NCBI RefSeq assembly: GCF_042684585.1 | Contig: NZ_JBHULS010000001.1 | Location: 372,001 to 436,000 of the forward strand | Source: Algorimicrobium sediminis | GTDB taxonomy: Bacteria; Bacteroidota; Bacteroidia; Flavobacteriales; Flavobacteriaceae | Direction: 5' to 3' | DNA length: 64,000 nucleotides | In this document: positions 7,876 to 16,671 of the stretch, piece by piece | Position numbering within the stretch: the stretch's first letter is position 1 | Layout: each line of letters opens with the position of its first letter | Position numbers and translations under genes: made by a program | Notes under the pieces: model-generated | The model's input: only the letters and a program-made list of their open reading frames with translations | What the model was told of the DNA's origin: nothing | The model's database searches: none

Positions 7876-9834
7876 CTATTTCCAATTCATCTTCTGTAAT
7901 CGAACCGCATTCAGAATGGCTAACAAGGCCACGCCTACATCGGCAAAAACTGCTTCCCACATCGTTGCCAGACCACCTGCGCCCAAAACCAAAACCACTG
8001 CTTTTACACCAAAGGCCAACCCAATATTCTGCCAAACGATGCGTCTTGTAGAACGTCCTATTTTTATGGCTCTAGCTATTTTACTTGGTTGGTCTGTTTG
8101 GATGATTACATCTGCGGTCTCTATCGCCACATCGCTGCCCAAACCACCCATTGCAATGCCAACATCGCTCGCTGCCAAAACCGGTGCATCGTTGATGCCA
8201 TCGCCTATAAAGGCTACTTTAGTATTAAATTGTTTTTTCAAATGCTCAACTTCGTTGAGCTTATCTTCTGGTAACAAACCGCCTTTTGCAGTATCAATAC
8301 CCATTTCTTTTGCCACTTGTTGGGTTATGGAATCCTTATCGCCGGAAAGCATTATGATTTTGGAAATTCCAGATTCTCTAATTTGTTTGATGGCTTCGTG
8401 GGCATCTTCTTTCAATTCGTCTGCAATGATGACATAGCCAGCGAATTTACCATCAATGGAAACCATTACGATGGATTCTACAATGTTGTCGGTTTCAGAT
8501 GGAACTTCGATATTATTTGAAGTCATCAATGGTTTATTCCCAACTAAAACAGTTTTGCCATTGACCATTCCCCTTAATCCTTTTCCTGCGACTTCGGTTA
8601 CTTCTTTTGCCTGAAAATCTTCGCCATCGGCTTTATATTCCATTATGGCCTTGGCAATGGGATGGGTGGATTGTTCTTCCATTGCCATTAGGTATTTCAT
8701 AAATTCGGGTTCATCCCAATCAATGGTTTTTATTTCCTTGATTTTGAAAACACCTTTGGTCACGGTTCCGGTTTTGTCCATTACCACTGTGGTTATCCTT
8801 GTCATTTCATCTAAAAAAGATGCTCCCTTAAAGAGAATTCCATTTTTTGAAGCTGCTCCCAATCCACCAAAATAACCCAACGGAATAGAGATAACCAAGG
8901 CACACGGACAGGAAATTACCAAGAATATCAATGCTCTATATAACCAATCGTTAAACACATAATCATCCACAAAAAAGTAGGGCAAAAATGTTAATCCAAT
9001 CGCCAAGAATACCACAATAGGTGTATAGATTCTTGCAAATTTTCTAATGAACAATTCGGTTTTTGATTTACGAGCCGTGGCATTCTGGACCATATCAAGG
9101 ATTCGGGCAATGGAACTGTCTTTAAATTCCTTGGTGGTTTCGATTTCAATAACGCCATCAAGGTTGATGCTTCCTGCAAATACTTTTTCTCCTTTTGCAA
9201 TGGTGTCAGGTTTGCTTTCGCCCGTTAATGCTGCGGTATTGAACGAGCCTTTTTCGGACAATAAAATACCATCCAAAGGAATTTTTTCGCCCACACGGAC
9301 TTGCACTTTTTCGCCAATAGCAACGATTTCGGGATTTACAGAAACATAATTGTTGTTCCTATAGACCAAGGCTTCATTAGGTCTTACATCTAGTAATGCC
9401 TTGATGCTTCTCTTGGCTCTTTTAACGGCGGCACTTTGGAACAATTCGCCTACCGCATAAAACAACATTACTGCCACACCTTCGGGATATTCGCCAATGG
9501 CGAATGCACCTATGGTTGCGATGGACATCAATAAAAACTCGGTAAAGAAATCGCCATTTTTGATGCTGTTCCAACCTTCCTTTATCACAGGAAAACCTAC
9601 TGGAAGATATGCGACTGCATACCAGACAATACGTATCCAATCTTTAAAAAAAGCTACGTCAAAATAATCCATCGCAATACCAATAATCAGCATTACAAAG
9701 CTGAAAATTGCTGGTACATAAATTTTAAATTTCCCTATACTTTCCGGACTGCTATGGTTGTGGCCATCATTGCGCTTGTGATTATCGGATGAAGTTTTAT
9801 TTAAATCTCTTAAATTCAGTTTCTTTTTTTTCAT
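7876..9834 (-). CDS. zntA: P1B-2 type Zn/Cd/Pb-exporting P-type ATPase
   Basis: 652 residues. It has the P-type ATPase signatures TGES (204-207), the CPC metal-binding motif in the sixth helix (309-311), DKTGT with the phosphorylated Asp (353-357), the HP locus (391-392) and GDGINDAP near 545-555. The last transmembrane region has an Asp in ADVGVALLAILNAV, typical of the P1B-2 (ZntA/CadA) class that exports Zn, Cd and Pb. There is no N-terminal HMA domain, only a short His-containing tail (HNHSSPES). It likely pumps metal from cytoplasm to periplasm. Two tiny membrane proteins follow it in the same direction. Confidence 0.9.
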   Translation of the reverse strand: MKKKKLNLRDLNKTSSDNHKRNDGHNHSSPESIGKFKIYVPAIFSFVMLIIGIAMDYFDVAFFKDWIRIVWYAVAYLPVGFPVIKEGWNSIKNGDFFTEFLLMSIATIGAFAIGEYPEGVAVMLFYAVGELFQSAAVKRAKRSIKALLDVRPNEALVYRNNNYVSVNPEIVAIGEKVQVRVGEKIPLDGILLSEKGSFNTAALTGESKPDTIAKGEKVFAGSINLDGVIEIETTKEFKDSSIARILDMVQNATARKSKTELFIRKFARIYTPIVVFLAIGLTFLPYFFVDDYVFNDWLYRALIFLVISCPCALVISIPLGYFGGLGAASKNGILFKGASFLDEMTRITTVVMDKTGTVTKGVFKIKEIKTIDWDEPEFMKYLMAMEEQSTHPIAKAIMEYKADGEDFQAKEVTEVAGKGLRGMVNGKTVLVGNKPLMTSNNIEVPSETDNIVESIVMVSIDGKFAGYVIIADELKEDAHEAIKQIRESGISKIIMLSGDKDSITQQVAKEMGIDTAKGGLLPEDKLNEVEHLKKQFNTKVAFIGDGINDAPVLAASDVGIAMGGLGSDVAIETADVIIQTDQPSKIARAIKIGRSTRRIVWQNIGLAFGVKAVVLVLGAGGLATMWEAVFADVGVALLAILNAVRLQKMNWK

Positions 9835-9867
9835 TTATATCAATTATAATTTTATTTAAATTCACAG

Positions 9868-10419
9868 TCATTCCAATCTCAACACCAATTGGGCAAACTG
9901 CACCTCTATGGTATCATCGATACCCTCTATTAAGGAATCCAAACCAGTATTTGAAACCAATAATTGTCCGGTTGCACTTATCAGGCAGGACATACTTACT
10001 CCTTGTTCTATATGGGTAATGGTTGCTTTAAATTGTGATTTAAAGGATTTCCCTTGATAAGTAACATCTATCAGCCAATTAAAGTTGATAGGGTCGTGCC
10101 GTTTTGATAAAAAATCCTGTGATGGAATAGTGCCAGTAAACCGAAGTATTAAAGGGTCTTCCCGCTGTTCTAAAAGGGCATTGATTTTAGGACTATATGT
10201 TGATAAAGTCTTAAGGTCGAGTACACCATTGACCACTTTGGAATCATAATCAAGATATAGTGCCAATTTATGGCTTTCTGCCTTGATGGGTTTATCATCA
10301 ACCAAAGTCATCATCATAATATGACCTTCTTCAGTTGTATAAACTTTTTGGGCATTTACCTTATAATAACTAACCAACAAGATTATTAAAAAACAATGTT
10401 TAATATTCATAATGCGCAT
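9868..10419 (-). CDS. Exported YceI-like protein (tentative)
   Basis: 183 residues with a signal peptide (about 1-23, ending VNAQ). The rest is beta-rich with blocks such as YLDYDSKVVNGVLDLKTL and LILRFTGTIP that loosely resemble YceI lipocalin-like proteins, which bind isoprenoids in the periplasm. The match is weak and the usual central motif is not clear. It sits 33 bases upstream of the P1B-2 ATPase start and in the same direction, so it is probably co-transcribed and linked to metal handling. Confidence 0.55.
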   Translation of the reverse strand: MRIMNIKHCFLIILLVSYYKVNAQKVYTTEEGHIMMMTLVDDKPIKAESHKLALYLDYDSKVVNGVLDLKTLSTYSPKINALLEQREDPLILRFTGTIPSQDFLSKRHDPINFNWLIDVTYQGKSFKSQFKATITHIEQGVSMSCLISATGQLLVSNTGLDSLIEGIDDTIEVQFAQLVLRLE

Positions 10420-10435
10420 CTTTACTTGTATAATT

Positions 10436-10512
10436 TAAAAAAGCAGCTTCTACTTTTGCTTTTAATACTATTAATCATTTTGCTTTAAAAAGCATCATAA
10501 AAGCTGCCTGCT
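10436..10512 (-). terminator. Candidate terminator before the YceI-like gene
   Basis: On the minus strand, GCAGCTTTTATGATGC pairs at a distance with GAAGCTGC, and a run of six T follows. It would end transcription coming from the broken small gene and the STAS operon upstream. Confidence 0.45.
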
Positions 10513-10578
10513 ATTAATTAAGTTTTCACTTAACTTATTTAAATAAAAAATTTCGCTCATTCCTATAACGATTTACCG

Positions 10579-10845
10579 CTACTTGTTATCTATATCCTTT
10601 TCTCGTTTACCGAAATAATAAATTAGCACAACACTTGCACCTAATAAGCCAAACAGAGTGTTCTCAAAAATTTGATTCCCATTGATATTTAAAATTTCAA
10701 TGAAATTATTTATTAAATATTGCCATCAATTGATTTTGTAATTCTGGCTGCTAAACGTGAAAATTGTTATCCCAAAAGGTTGAAGGATAAAAACACCTAT
10801 GGCAAACCCAATTAAAATGGTAATAAGAATGCTTTTTTTATTCAT
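10579..10845 (-). pseudogene. Small membrane protein interrupted by an in-frame TGA
   Basis: From the ATG at 10845 an 88-codon frame runs to TAG at 10579-10581, with a single in-frame TGA at codon 40 (10726-10728). The part before it (MNKKSILITILIGFAIGVFI...) forms a transmembrane helix. The part after it (WQYLINNFIEILN...) continues as coherent protein and ends with a second helix (LFGLLGASVVLIYYFGKR). No frameshift is needed. It is most simply a nonsense mutation in a two-helix membrane protein. Two separate short peptides or TGA readthrough are less likely alternatives. It stands between the STAS gene and the YceI-like gene. Confidence 0.6.
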
Positions 10846-10869
10846 CGTCTGTCTTTTACGGAAGTAAGC

Positions 10870-11229
10870 TTACTGGCTCTCAATCCAATTTTTGGCATCT
10901 TCCTTTTGGTCTATATTGAAATACTTAATATCGGCATTGGTAAAAGGCTTCATAAATTGTGTTATCCAATTCTGCCATTTTTTATCTCCTACCATTGCTA
11001 TTTTTTCATAGTCCGTGGCGTGGGCTGTGTCCATTTTTAGGTCTTCCCATAAACCAGGTAAATCCCAACCTGTAAAGTTGACCATCTCAAAATACCACCG
11101 GACTTTCATTCCTTTGTCCAGTATGGCGTGGATAAGTGGATGGATTTTTTCTATATCTTCTTTTCTCAATTTGCCCGAAGCTTTTGTTGCAACAATATTT
11201 TTTTCTTTTAATTCGATTATCTGTAACAT
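10870..11229 (-). CDS. SpoIIAA-like STAS protein (copy 1)
   Basis: 119 residues of the SpoIIAA-like STAS/SEC14-type family. Recognisable pieces are ATKASGKLRKEDIEKIHP, RWYFEMVNFTGWDLPGLWEDLKMD and KIAMVGDKKWQNWITQFMKPF. The family is common beside metal-efflux genes in flavobacteria, and its biochemical role is unclear. A second copy (15842-16189) lies next to the other metal ATPase. The downstream gene is the TGA-interrupted membrane protein. Confidence 0.85.
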   Translation of the reverse strand: MLQIIELKEKNIVATKASGKLRKEDIEKIHPLIHAILDKGMKVRWYFEMVNFTGWDLPGLWEDLKMDTAHATDYEKIAMVGDKKWQNWITQFMKPFTNADIKYFNIDQKEDAKNWIESQ

Positions 11230-11252
11230 TTTATATAGTTTTTAATTAATAA

Positions 11253-11429
11253 TTATCCTTCTAAATCGTAAAACCATTCTTCCGCCCTTATGATGCCTTC
11301 TGATAAAGCTTCTTTTGCTGAAATATCTTTTTTTTCAATTAGTTCTTTTGCTATGGACAGGGCTTTTTCTCGTACAATAGGATTTAAGGTATCTAGGTCA
11401 GTTTTAAAATCTTCAAACATCCAGTCCAT
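11253..11429 (-). CDS. Small acidic alpha-helical protein
   Basis: 58 residues beginning MDWMFEDFKTDLD, with an amphipathic helical pattern (REKALSIAKELIEKKDIS...EEWFYDLEG). No domain is recognised, but the sequence is coherent and sits tightly between the APC permease and the STAS gene in the same direction. It is likely a soluble cytoplasmic protein expressed with the metal genes. Confidence 0.6.
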   Translation of the reverse strand: MDWMFEDFKTDLDTLNPIVREKALSIAKELIEKKDISAKEALSEGIIRAEEWFYDLEG

Positions 11430-11438
11430 AGCTTCATT

Positions 11439-12755
11439 TTAATGGTTAAAAAGTTCCTTTTCTTTTTCAGGGTCTATTTCATCTTTTGACTTTTTGTCCA
11501 AAAAATAATCAAGCACAATACCCACGATAACAGCACCTACGAACGCTGAATAAACCTGCCAATTAAATTGGATTATCAATGATAGACTTATAAGTATCGC
11601 CAAAATGGGTAAAATCGGCACTCGTCCTATAGCCAAAGGAACTTTAAATGGTCGTTCTTGCTCTGGTGCTTTAAACCGAAGCACGATAAGTGCGACATTT
11701 ACGGCAACAAAAACAAGTAAAGCGCCTAAAGAAGACATACCTGCTACAATCTTAATATCGCCCAACAATAAAAATCCCGCAACTGCTGCCATAACTACAA
11801 TAGTAGTAACCCACGGTACTTTCTGTGCATTGGTTTTGGTCATAAACTTTGGAAGTTCTCCGACACTGGCCATTCCAAAAAGCAGCCTACTTATGGATAT
11901 GATACCACTAAAAGCAGCATTAGCCGTAGCAAAAAGTGCAGCGATAGCCAATACCACAGGCAACCAATTGTTGAGATTGGAAGCTGCAAGAGAAAGTGGC
12001 GAATCCACGTTTGCCAAAGCGGAAGGGTCTGCAATATTCAAAACCGTAAAAGCAATAAATAAATAAATTATTGTAGTTATTACCATAGTCATTAAAAATG
12101 CACGGGGAATTGTTTTCCCTGGGTTCTTAACTTCCGAACCCAAAGCTGCCATATGTTCAAAACCAGTATAGATAAAGAACAGTGTAGCTGTGGCCGCCAA
12201 AGTTCCAGAAATCGATTCAATTTTAAAAAATTCTGCTTTGGGTGGACCAGTTTCCAAAAGTCCAAATACTATCAATAATAACAATCCCAAAAGTTGAATG
12301 CTGACCATAATAATATTTGCTGTCGACGATTTTGTGATGCCTGTAATACTAATTAATGACAACACCAATAAAATGCCATAACTTATTAGAAGAGAGGGCA
12401 TATTAAAAAACGTATTGAAATACCCCGAAAAGGCAAGTAACACGGCTGCAATGGTGGCCGAACTATGAAACGCAATCGTCCAACCCGTGAGAAAAGACGG
12501 AATATCAATTTTTGGAAATGCCTTGCGTACAAAAATAAATTCCGCACCAGCATTGGGATAGGTAGAGGACAACTCTGCATAGGACATTGCAGAGACACTA
12601 GCCGCAATTGCTGCAAAAATAAAACTCAACCAAAGGTCTGTGCCCGCTTGTCCAGCAGCTGCACCAATCACGGTATAGATTCCTGCACCCACAATCGTGC
12701 CAACGCCATAAAAGGTAAGTCGAAGCGTACCCAAAGATTTTTTTAGTTCTGCCAT
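11439..12755 (-). CDS. APC-family amino acid permease
   Basis: 438 residues, highly hydrophobic, with about 12 predicted membrane helices. The first helix carries the family's glycine-rich break GVGTIVGAGIYTVIG (17-31), and GFEHMAALGSEVKNPGKTIPRA (about 200-221) is the conserved cytoplasmic loop of APC transporters. The substrate cannot be told from sequence. It lies between a Fur-family regulator and a STAS gene in the metal island, so it may be metal-regulated and could supply a ligand or a polyamine. That link is inference. Confidence 0.85.
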   Translation of the reverse strand: MAELKKSLGTLRLTFYGVGTIVGAGIYTVIGAAAGQAGTDLWLSFIFAAIAASVSAMSYAELSSTYPNAGAEFIFVRKAFPKIDIPSFLTGWTIAFHSSATIAAVLLAFSGYFNTFFNMPSLLISYGILLVLSLISITGITKSSTANIIMVSIQLLGLLLLIVFGLLETGPPKAEFFKIESISGTLAATATLFFIYTGFEHMAALGSEVKNPGKTIPRAFLMTMVITTIIYLFIAFTVLNIADPSALANVDSPLSLAASNLNNWLPVVLAIAALFATANAAFSGIISISRLLFGMASVGELPKFMTKTNAQKVPWVTTIVVMAAVAGFLLLGDIKIVAGMSSLGALLVFVAVNVALIVLRFKAPEQERPFKVPLAIGRVPILPILAILISLSLIIQFNWQVYSAFVGAVIVGIVLDYFLDKKSKDEIDPEKEKELFNH

Positions 12756-12835
12756 ATTTTTTAGTTAAAGAGGGTGGAAAAAACCTGAACTGGACCATTG
12801 GGCGCAAAGGTTCAAGGTTCAAGTACTCCCACCTG

Positions 12836-13270
12836 TTATTTTTTCCTGCATTTTTCACATATTCCTTTCAATACAAGGTTCACATCGTTCACTTCATAAT
12901 CGTCTGGCAAGCTCTCTTCCGATATTTTATTTGGTAAACAGATTGTTTTCCTACAATCGGTACAATGAAAGTGCATATGTAAATCTGTACCGTATTTACC
13001 TTTGGCGTTTTCATCAGAAATCGCATATTTTGCCACTCCGACCCCATCATTAATCTGATGAATCAACCCTTTATCCTCAAAAATCTTGAGATTGCGATAA
13101 AAGGTCGTTCTGTTTGCTGTTTTATTGGTTTCGCTCTTTTGAACAAAGGCCTTTTTCAAATCGGAAAAGGACACGGCACTTTGTTTCCTTTTTAGGAACT
13201 TGTATATCTTCGACCTCATTTTAGTAGGTCGAATCCCGTGATATGATAGTATCTTTTCCGTTTTGGTCAT
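12836..13270 (-). CDS. Fur-family metal-responsive regulator (copy 1)
   Basis: 144 residues. The N-terminal winged helix (about 1-85) contains GIRPTKMRSKIYKFL and NRTTFYRNLKIFEDKGLIHQI. The C-terminal metal-sensing domain has HMHFHCTDC (about 98-106) and a terminal CEKC pair, which form the structural Zn site of Fur/Zur/PerR. It lies just upstream of the APC permease in the same direction, with the P1B-4 ATPase before it. A role as Zn-type repressor of this island is likely. Metal identity cannot be assigned from sequence. Confidence 0.9.
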   Translation of the reverse strand: MTKTEKILSYHGIRPTKMRSKIYKFLKRKQSAVSFSDLKKAFVQKSETNKTANRTTFYRNLKIFEDKGLIHQINDGVGVAKYAISDENAKGKYGTDLHMHFHCTDCRKTICLPNKISEESLPDDYEVNDVNLVLKGICEKCRKK

Positions 13271-13306
13271 TTTAACCTTTTCAAAAGCAACCCTTTTTTA
13301 TTAAAT

Positions 13307-15832
13307 TTATTTTTTATAAGCCAAAAGCCTTAACGCATTAAAAACCACAAGTAACGTTGAGCCTTCGTGGATGACCACTGCAATACCGATATTGGCCCAA
13401 CCCATAATGGTCGATGGTATGAGCAATGCCACAATACCGAGGCTTACCCAAAGGTTTTGCTTAATAATGGTTTTTGCCTTCCTGCTCAAACCTATGGCAA
13501 AGGGCAGGGTTTCCAGTTTATCGGCCATTAGGGCAATGTCAGCTGTTTCCAATGCTACATCACTGCCCGCAGCACCCATTGCGATTCCTACGGTGCTGTT
13601 TGCCATTGCAGGGGCATCGTTCACACCGTCGCCTACCATTGCGACTTTGGATTCCTGTTCTTTTAATTTTTTAATGGCATCAACCTTTTCCTCTGGCAAC
13701 AGGCTTCCCCAGGCATCGGTCAACCCAATTTCTTTAGCAACGGCATCGGCAACCTTTTGATTATCCCCGGTTAGCATTATCATCCGTTTGATGCCGATTT
13801 CCTTTAATTTTTTCAGTGTTTCCTTGGCCGCTTCCCGTGGGGTATCCATCAGGGCGATGATACCTATATATTCTTTGTTCCTTCTTATGAGCATTGTGGT
13901 ATTTCCACCACCTTCAAGTTCTTTTACTTTATTCGATATTTCTTCGGATGGTATTGCTTCATCGAGGTCTTCGTACAAGTCAAGGTTTCCAATATAGATT
14001 TTATCCTTGCCAAAGGACGCTTTGATACCTTTTCCTAGAACCGCTTCCAAATCTGACGCATCGGTAATATCAGTACCTTTCAGACGCTCTTTCCCATCCC
14101 TTACGACGGCTTTGGCCAAAGGGTGGTCGCTCAAGTTTTCAACGGCAACGGCTATCTTTAACAGTTCATTTTCTTCAATATTTCCCAGTGGTACTACTTC
14201 GGTAAGTTTGGGCTTGCCTTCGGTAAGCGTGCCCGTTTTATCAAAAGCCAAAGCGGTAATGACCCCTAAATCCTCAAGTGGTCGCCCACCTTTGATAAGT
14301 ACACCGCCCCGTGCTGCCCGTGCCACACCGCTTAATACCGCACTTGGTGTTGAAATGGCGAGTGCACAGGGGCTGGCAGCTACCAATACTGCCATTGCAC
14401 GGTAAAAACTGGCACTAAACGGTTCATCAATGACCAAAAAGGCAAAGAGTAGGATACTAACCAATATCAGTACGGATGGTACAAAATATTTTTCAAACTT
14501 GTCGGTCAACAGTTGGGTAGGGGATTTCTGGGTCTGTGCCTCGTTGACCAATTTGACCAGTCGGGACAGCGTAGAGTCTTTGGCTTCTTTGATTACCTTT
14601 ATTTCCAGAGTATTATTACCGTTGATAGTTCCAGCAAAAACGCGGTTTTCGTCCTTGATATCATCGTCTGCTGAATAGTCCTTGCCCGTATCTTCCACAG
14701 GAATTTTGTCCACAGGTACACTTTCCCCTGTGATAGGTGCTTGGTTGACACTGCTTTTTCCTTTGACCACAACACCATCGGCAGATATTTTACTGTTGGG
14801 CTTGACCACAATGATATCACCTATAATTAATTTTTCAATCCCGACTTCTTCTGTCTTGCCATCTTTTTTGAGCAATGCCGTTTTTGGTGCCAAATCTGCC
14901 AGTGCCGCAATGGACTTTCGGGCCTTTTCCATTGCATAATGTTCAAGGGCGTGCCCCAAACTAAACAGGAACAATAACAATGCACCTTCTGCCCATTCTC
15001 CCAGAATGGCGGCACCAATGGCGGCAACCAACATTAAGAAGTCAATTTCAAAACCGCCTTTGGCGACGGTCTGTACTGCTTCCTTGGCCGTAAAGAAACC
15101 ACCGAAAAAGTAAGCGCCAATGTATAAAGTAAGACTGACCCAATCTGGGATGGATTCCACATAGGAAAGGCCGAAACCTATTCCGAGAAGTGCCCCACAG
15201 ATAATGGAAAAAATGAGCTCCGTATTTTTACCGAAAATACCACCGTGGGCGTGCTCTTCTCCTTCCTCGTGGGTCTCGCCTTCTTTGTGCTCGTGTCCCT
15301 CTGTGGAAGTTTGCTCTTTAGTCTCTTCCTTCTTTGAACGCTCCTGTTTTTTGGATGCTTTGGTGTAATCATTTTCGTTTGAAGCACTGCGTTGAACCTG
15401 AAGGTCTTCCTTTTCAATTTGTTTGCTTATTTCATCAAAATTTGTTTGCTTTTTATCAAACTCAAGTCGTACCATTCCAGAGCCTGAAACGGAAGCTTCC
15501 AAAACTCCATTGATTGCCAAAAGGCTTTTCTCTATGGAACGAGCCTGTCTTGTGTGTCTGATTCCTTTAACTTCAATGAGCAAATGCCCGTATTTTTCGG
15601 TAATCTCGGCACCAGTACTTTCGGCGAGGGATTGAATGCGGTCGATGGAAATGATATCTGGGTCATAATGAAAACAGAGCTGTGGCACATTAGCTCCGTT
15701 TGCATCGGCAATGTGCACTTTTTCGATGCCCTCTTTAGCTTGTAGTTTTTGAATAAGCCTTTCAACACAAGAATCTTTTTCGTTTGGAACTTGCGGAAGG
15801 ATGACCGATATTTTTAGTTGTAGTTTTTCCAT
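13307..15832 (-). CDS. P1B-4 type metal-exporting ATPase with degenerate HMA domains
   Basis: 841 residues. The core has TGES (368-371), SPC rather than CPC in the sixth helix (487-489), DKTGT (531-535), GDGVNDAP and a terminal HEGST motif (822-826). SPC plus HEG[GS]T marks the P1B-4 class, whose members export Co, Fe or Zn. The first 150 residues look like two HMA folds in which the metal-binding CxxC is lost (the second has IRHTRQA). A His/Glu-rich linker (about 178-197) could bind metal instead. It lies between two Fur-family and two STAS genes and is probably repressed by one of the regulators. Confidence 0.9.
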   Translation of the reverse strand: MEKLQLKISVILPQVPNEKDSCVERLIQKLQAKEGIEKVHIADANGANVPQLCFHYDPDIISIDRIQSLAESTGAEITEKYGHLLIEVKGIRHTRQARSIEKSLLAINGVLEASVSGSGMVRLEFDKKQTNFDEISKQIEKEDLQVQRSASNENDYTKASKKQERSKKEETKEQTSTEGHEHKEGETHEEGEEHAHGGIFGKNTELIFSIICGALLGIGFGLSYVESIPDWVSLTLYIGAYFFGGFFTAKEAVQTVAKGGFEIDFLMLVAAIGAAILGEWAEGALLLFLFSLGHALEHYAMEKARKSIAALADLAPKTALLKKDGKTEEVGIEKLIIGDIIVVKPNSKISADGVVVKGKSSVNQAPITGESVPVDKIPVEDTGKDYSADDDIKDENRVFAGTINGNNTLEIKVIKEAKDSTLSRLVKLVNEAQTQKSPTQLLTDKFEKYFVPSVLILVSILLFAFLVIDEPFSASFYRAMAVLVAASPCALAISTPSAVLSGVARAARGGVLIKGGRPLEDLGVITALAFDKTGTLTEGKPKLTEVVPLGNIEENELLKIAVAVENLSDHPLAKAVVRDGKERLKGTDITDASDLEAVLGKGIKASFGKDKIYIGNLDLYEDLDEAIPSEEISNKVKELEGGGNTTMLIRRNKEYIGIIALMDTPREAAKETLKKLKEIGIKRMIMLTGDNQKVADAVAKEIGLTDAWGSLLPEEKVDAIKKLKEQESKVAMVGDGVNDAPAMANSTVGIAMGAAGSDVALETADIALMADKLETLPFAIGLSRKAKTIIKQNLWVSLGIVALLIPSTIMGWANIGIAVVIHEGSTLLVVFNALRLLAYKK

Positions 15833-15841
15833 TTTTTATTT

Positions 15842-16189
15842 TTATTTTATCCACTCTTTGGCATCGTCTTTTTCTTCGGTCTTATAAAATTTTATATGAG
15901 CTTCTGAAAAAGGAAGCAATACCTCGGTAAATTGCTCTTGCCATTTAACGCTACCCACCAAAGCAACACGCTTTAAATGCTTTTCATTCGGAAGATTTAA
16001 TTCAATACCCTTCCAATAGGCACTTACCGTCCAGCCTTCAAAATTTTGCATTTCAATGTACCAGGAAACTTCCTGATATGCAGTTATATGTTCTGTTAAG
16101 ACCGGTATCAAGTTTTCATAATCCTTGGCATCCAGCTTATTCTCTGCCACCATATATACAGTAGCCTCTTTTTTATAGATTGTTATCAT
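15842..16189 (-). CDS. SpoIIAA-like STAS protein (copy 2)
   Basis: 115 residues, a paralog of the STAS protein at 10870-11229, with the matching blocks VSWYIEMQNFEGWTVSAYWKG and RVALVGSVKWQEQFTEVL. It ends nine bases before the P1B-4 ATPase start and is probably co-transcribed with it. The molecular role is unknown. Being paired with each exporter suggests a regulatory or membrane-associated function in metal handling. Confidence 0.85.
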   Translation of the reverse strand: MITIYKKEATVYMVAENKLDAKDYENLIPVLTEHITAYQEVSWYIEMQNFEGWTVSAYWKGIELNLPNEKHLKRVALVGSVKWQEQFTEVLLPFSEAHIKFYKTEEKDDAKEWIK

Positions 16190-16233
16190 TGCTCACTATT
16201 TATAAATGATAATTGAATTTAAAAACCAAACGT

Positions 16234-16656
16234 TTAATCCAGATTGTCGCTGCATTTTTCGCAAATGCCCTTTACCACCAAGTTGATATCCTCGGTAATA
16301 TAGCCATCAGGTAAGTTGATATGAGGGATTTTATGCTCTGTTAAACAGACAGTTTCATTACAATTGTTGCAATGAAAGTGTAAATGAAGGTCGTTGCCGA
16401 CCTCGCACTCACAATTTTCTTCGCAAAGGGCGTATTTTATAACACCTGTCCCATCCTCAATTTGATGCACAATACCTTTTTCTTCAAACGCTTTCATAGT
16501 CCTAAATAGGGTGCTTCTTTCACTGACCTTAAAATCCTTTTCCAAATCGCCAAGACTGATGGCTACCTTTAATTCCACCAAACGTTTATAAGTCATTAGG
16601 CGCATAGCCGTAGGTCGTATCCCTTTGCTTTCAAGTAGTTGGACTATTTTTTCCAT
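16234..16656 (-). CDS. Fur-family metal-responsive regulator (copy 2)
   Basis: 140 residues from the ATG at 16656; an upstream TTG at 16665 would add three residues. It has the DNA-binding GIRPTAMRLMTYKRL and RSTLFRTMKAFEEKGIVHQI, then the metal domain HLHFHCNNC (about 95-103) and a terminal CEKC. It is clearly paralogous to the Fur protein at 12836. It lies between the PII-like gene and the STAS/P1B-4 pair and likely controls one or both sides of the island. Confidence 0.9.
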   Translation of the reverse strand: MEKIVQLLESKGIRPTAMRLMTYKRLVELKVAISLGDLEKDFKVSERSTLFRTMKAFEEKGIVHQIEDGTGVIKYALCEENCECEVGNDLHLHFHCNNCNETVCLTEHKIPHINLPDGYITEDINLVVKGICEKCSDNLD

Positions 16657-16671
16657 TTGCAACAAAGTGTT

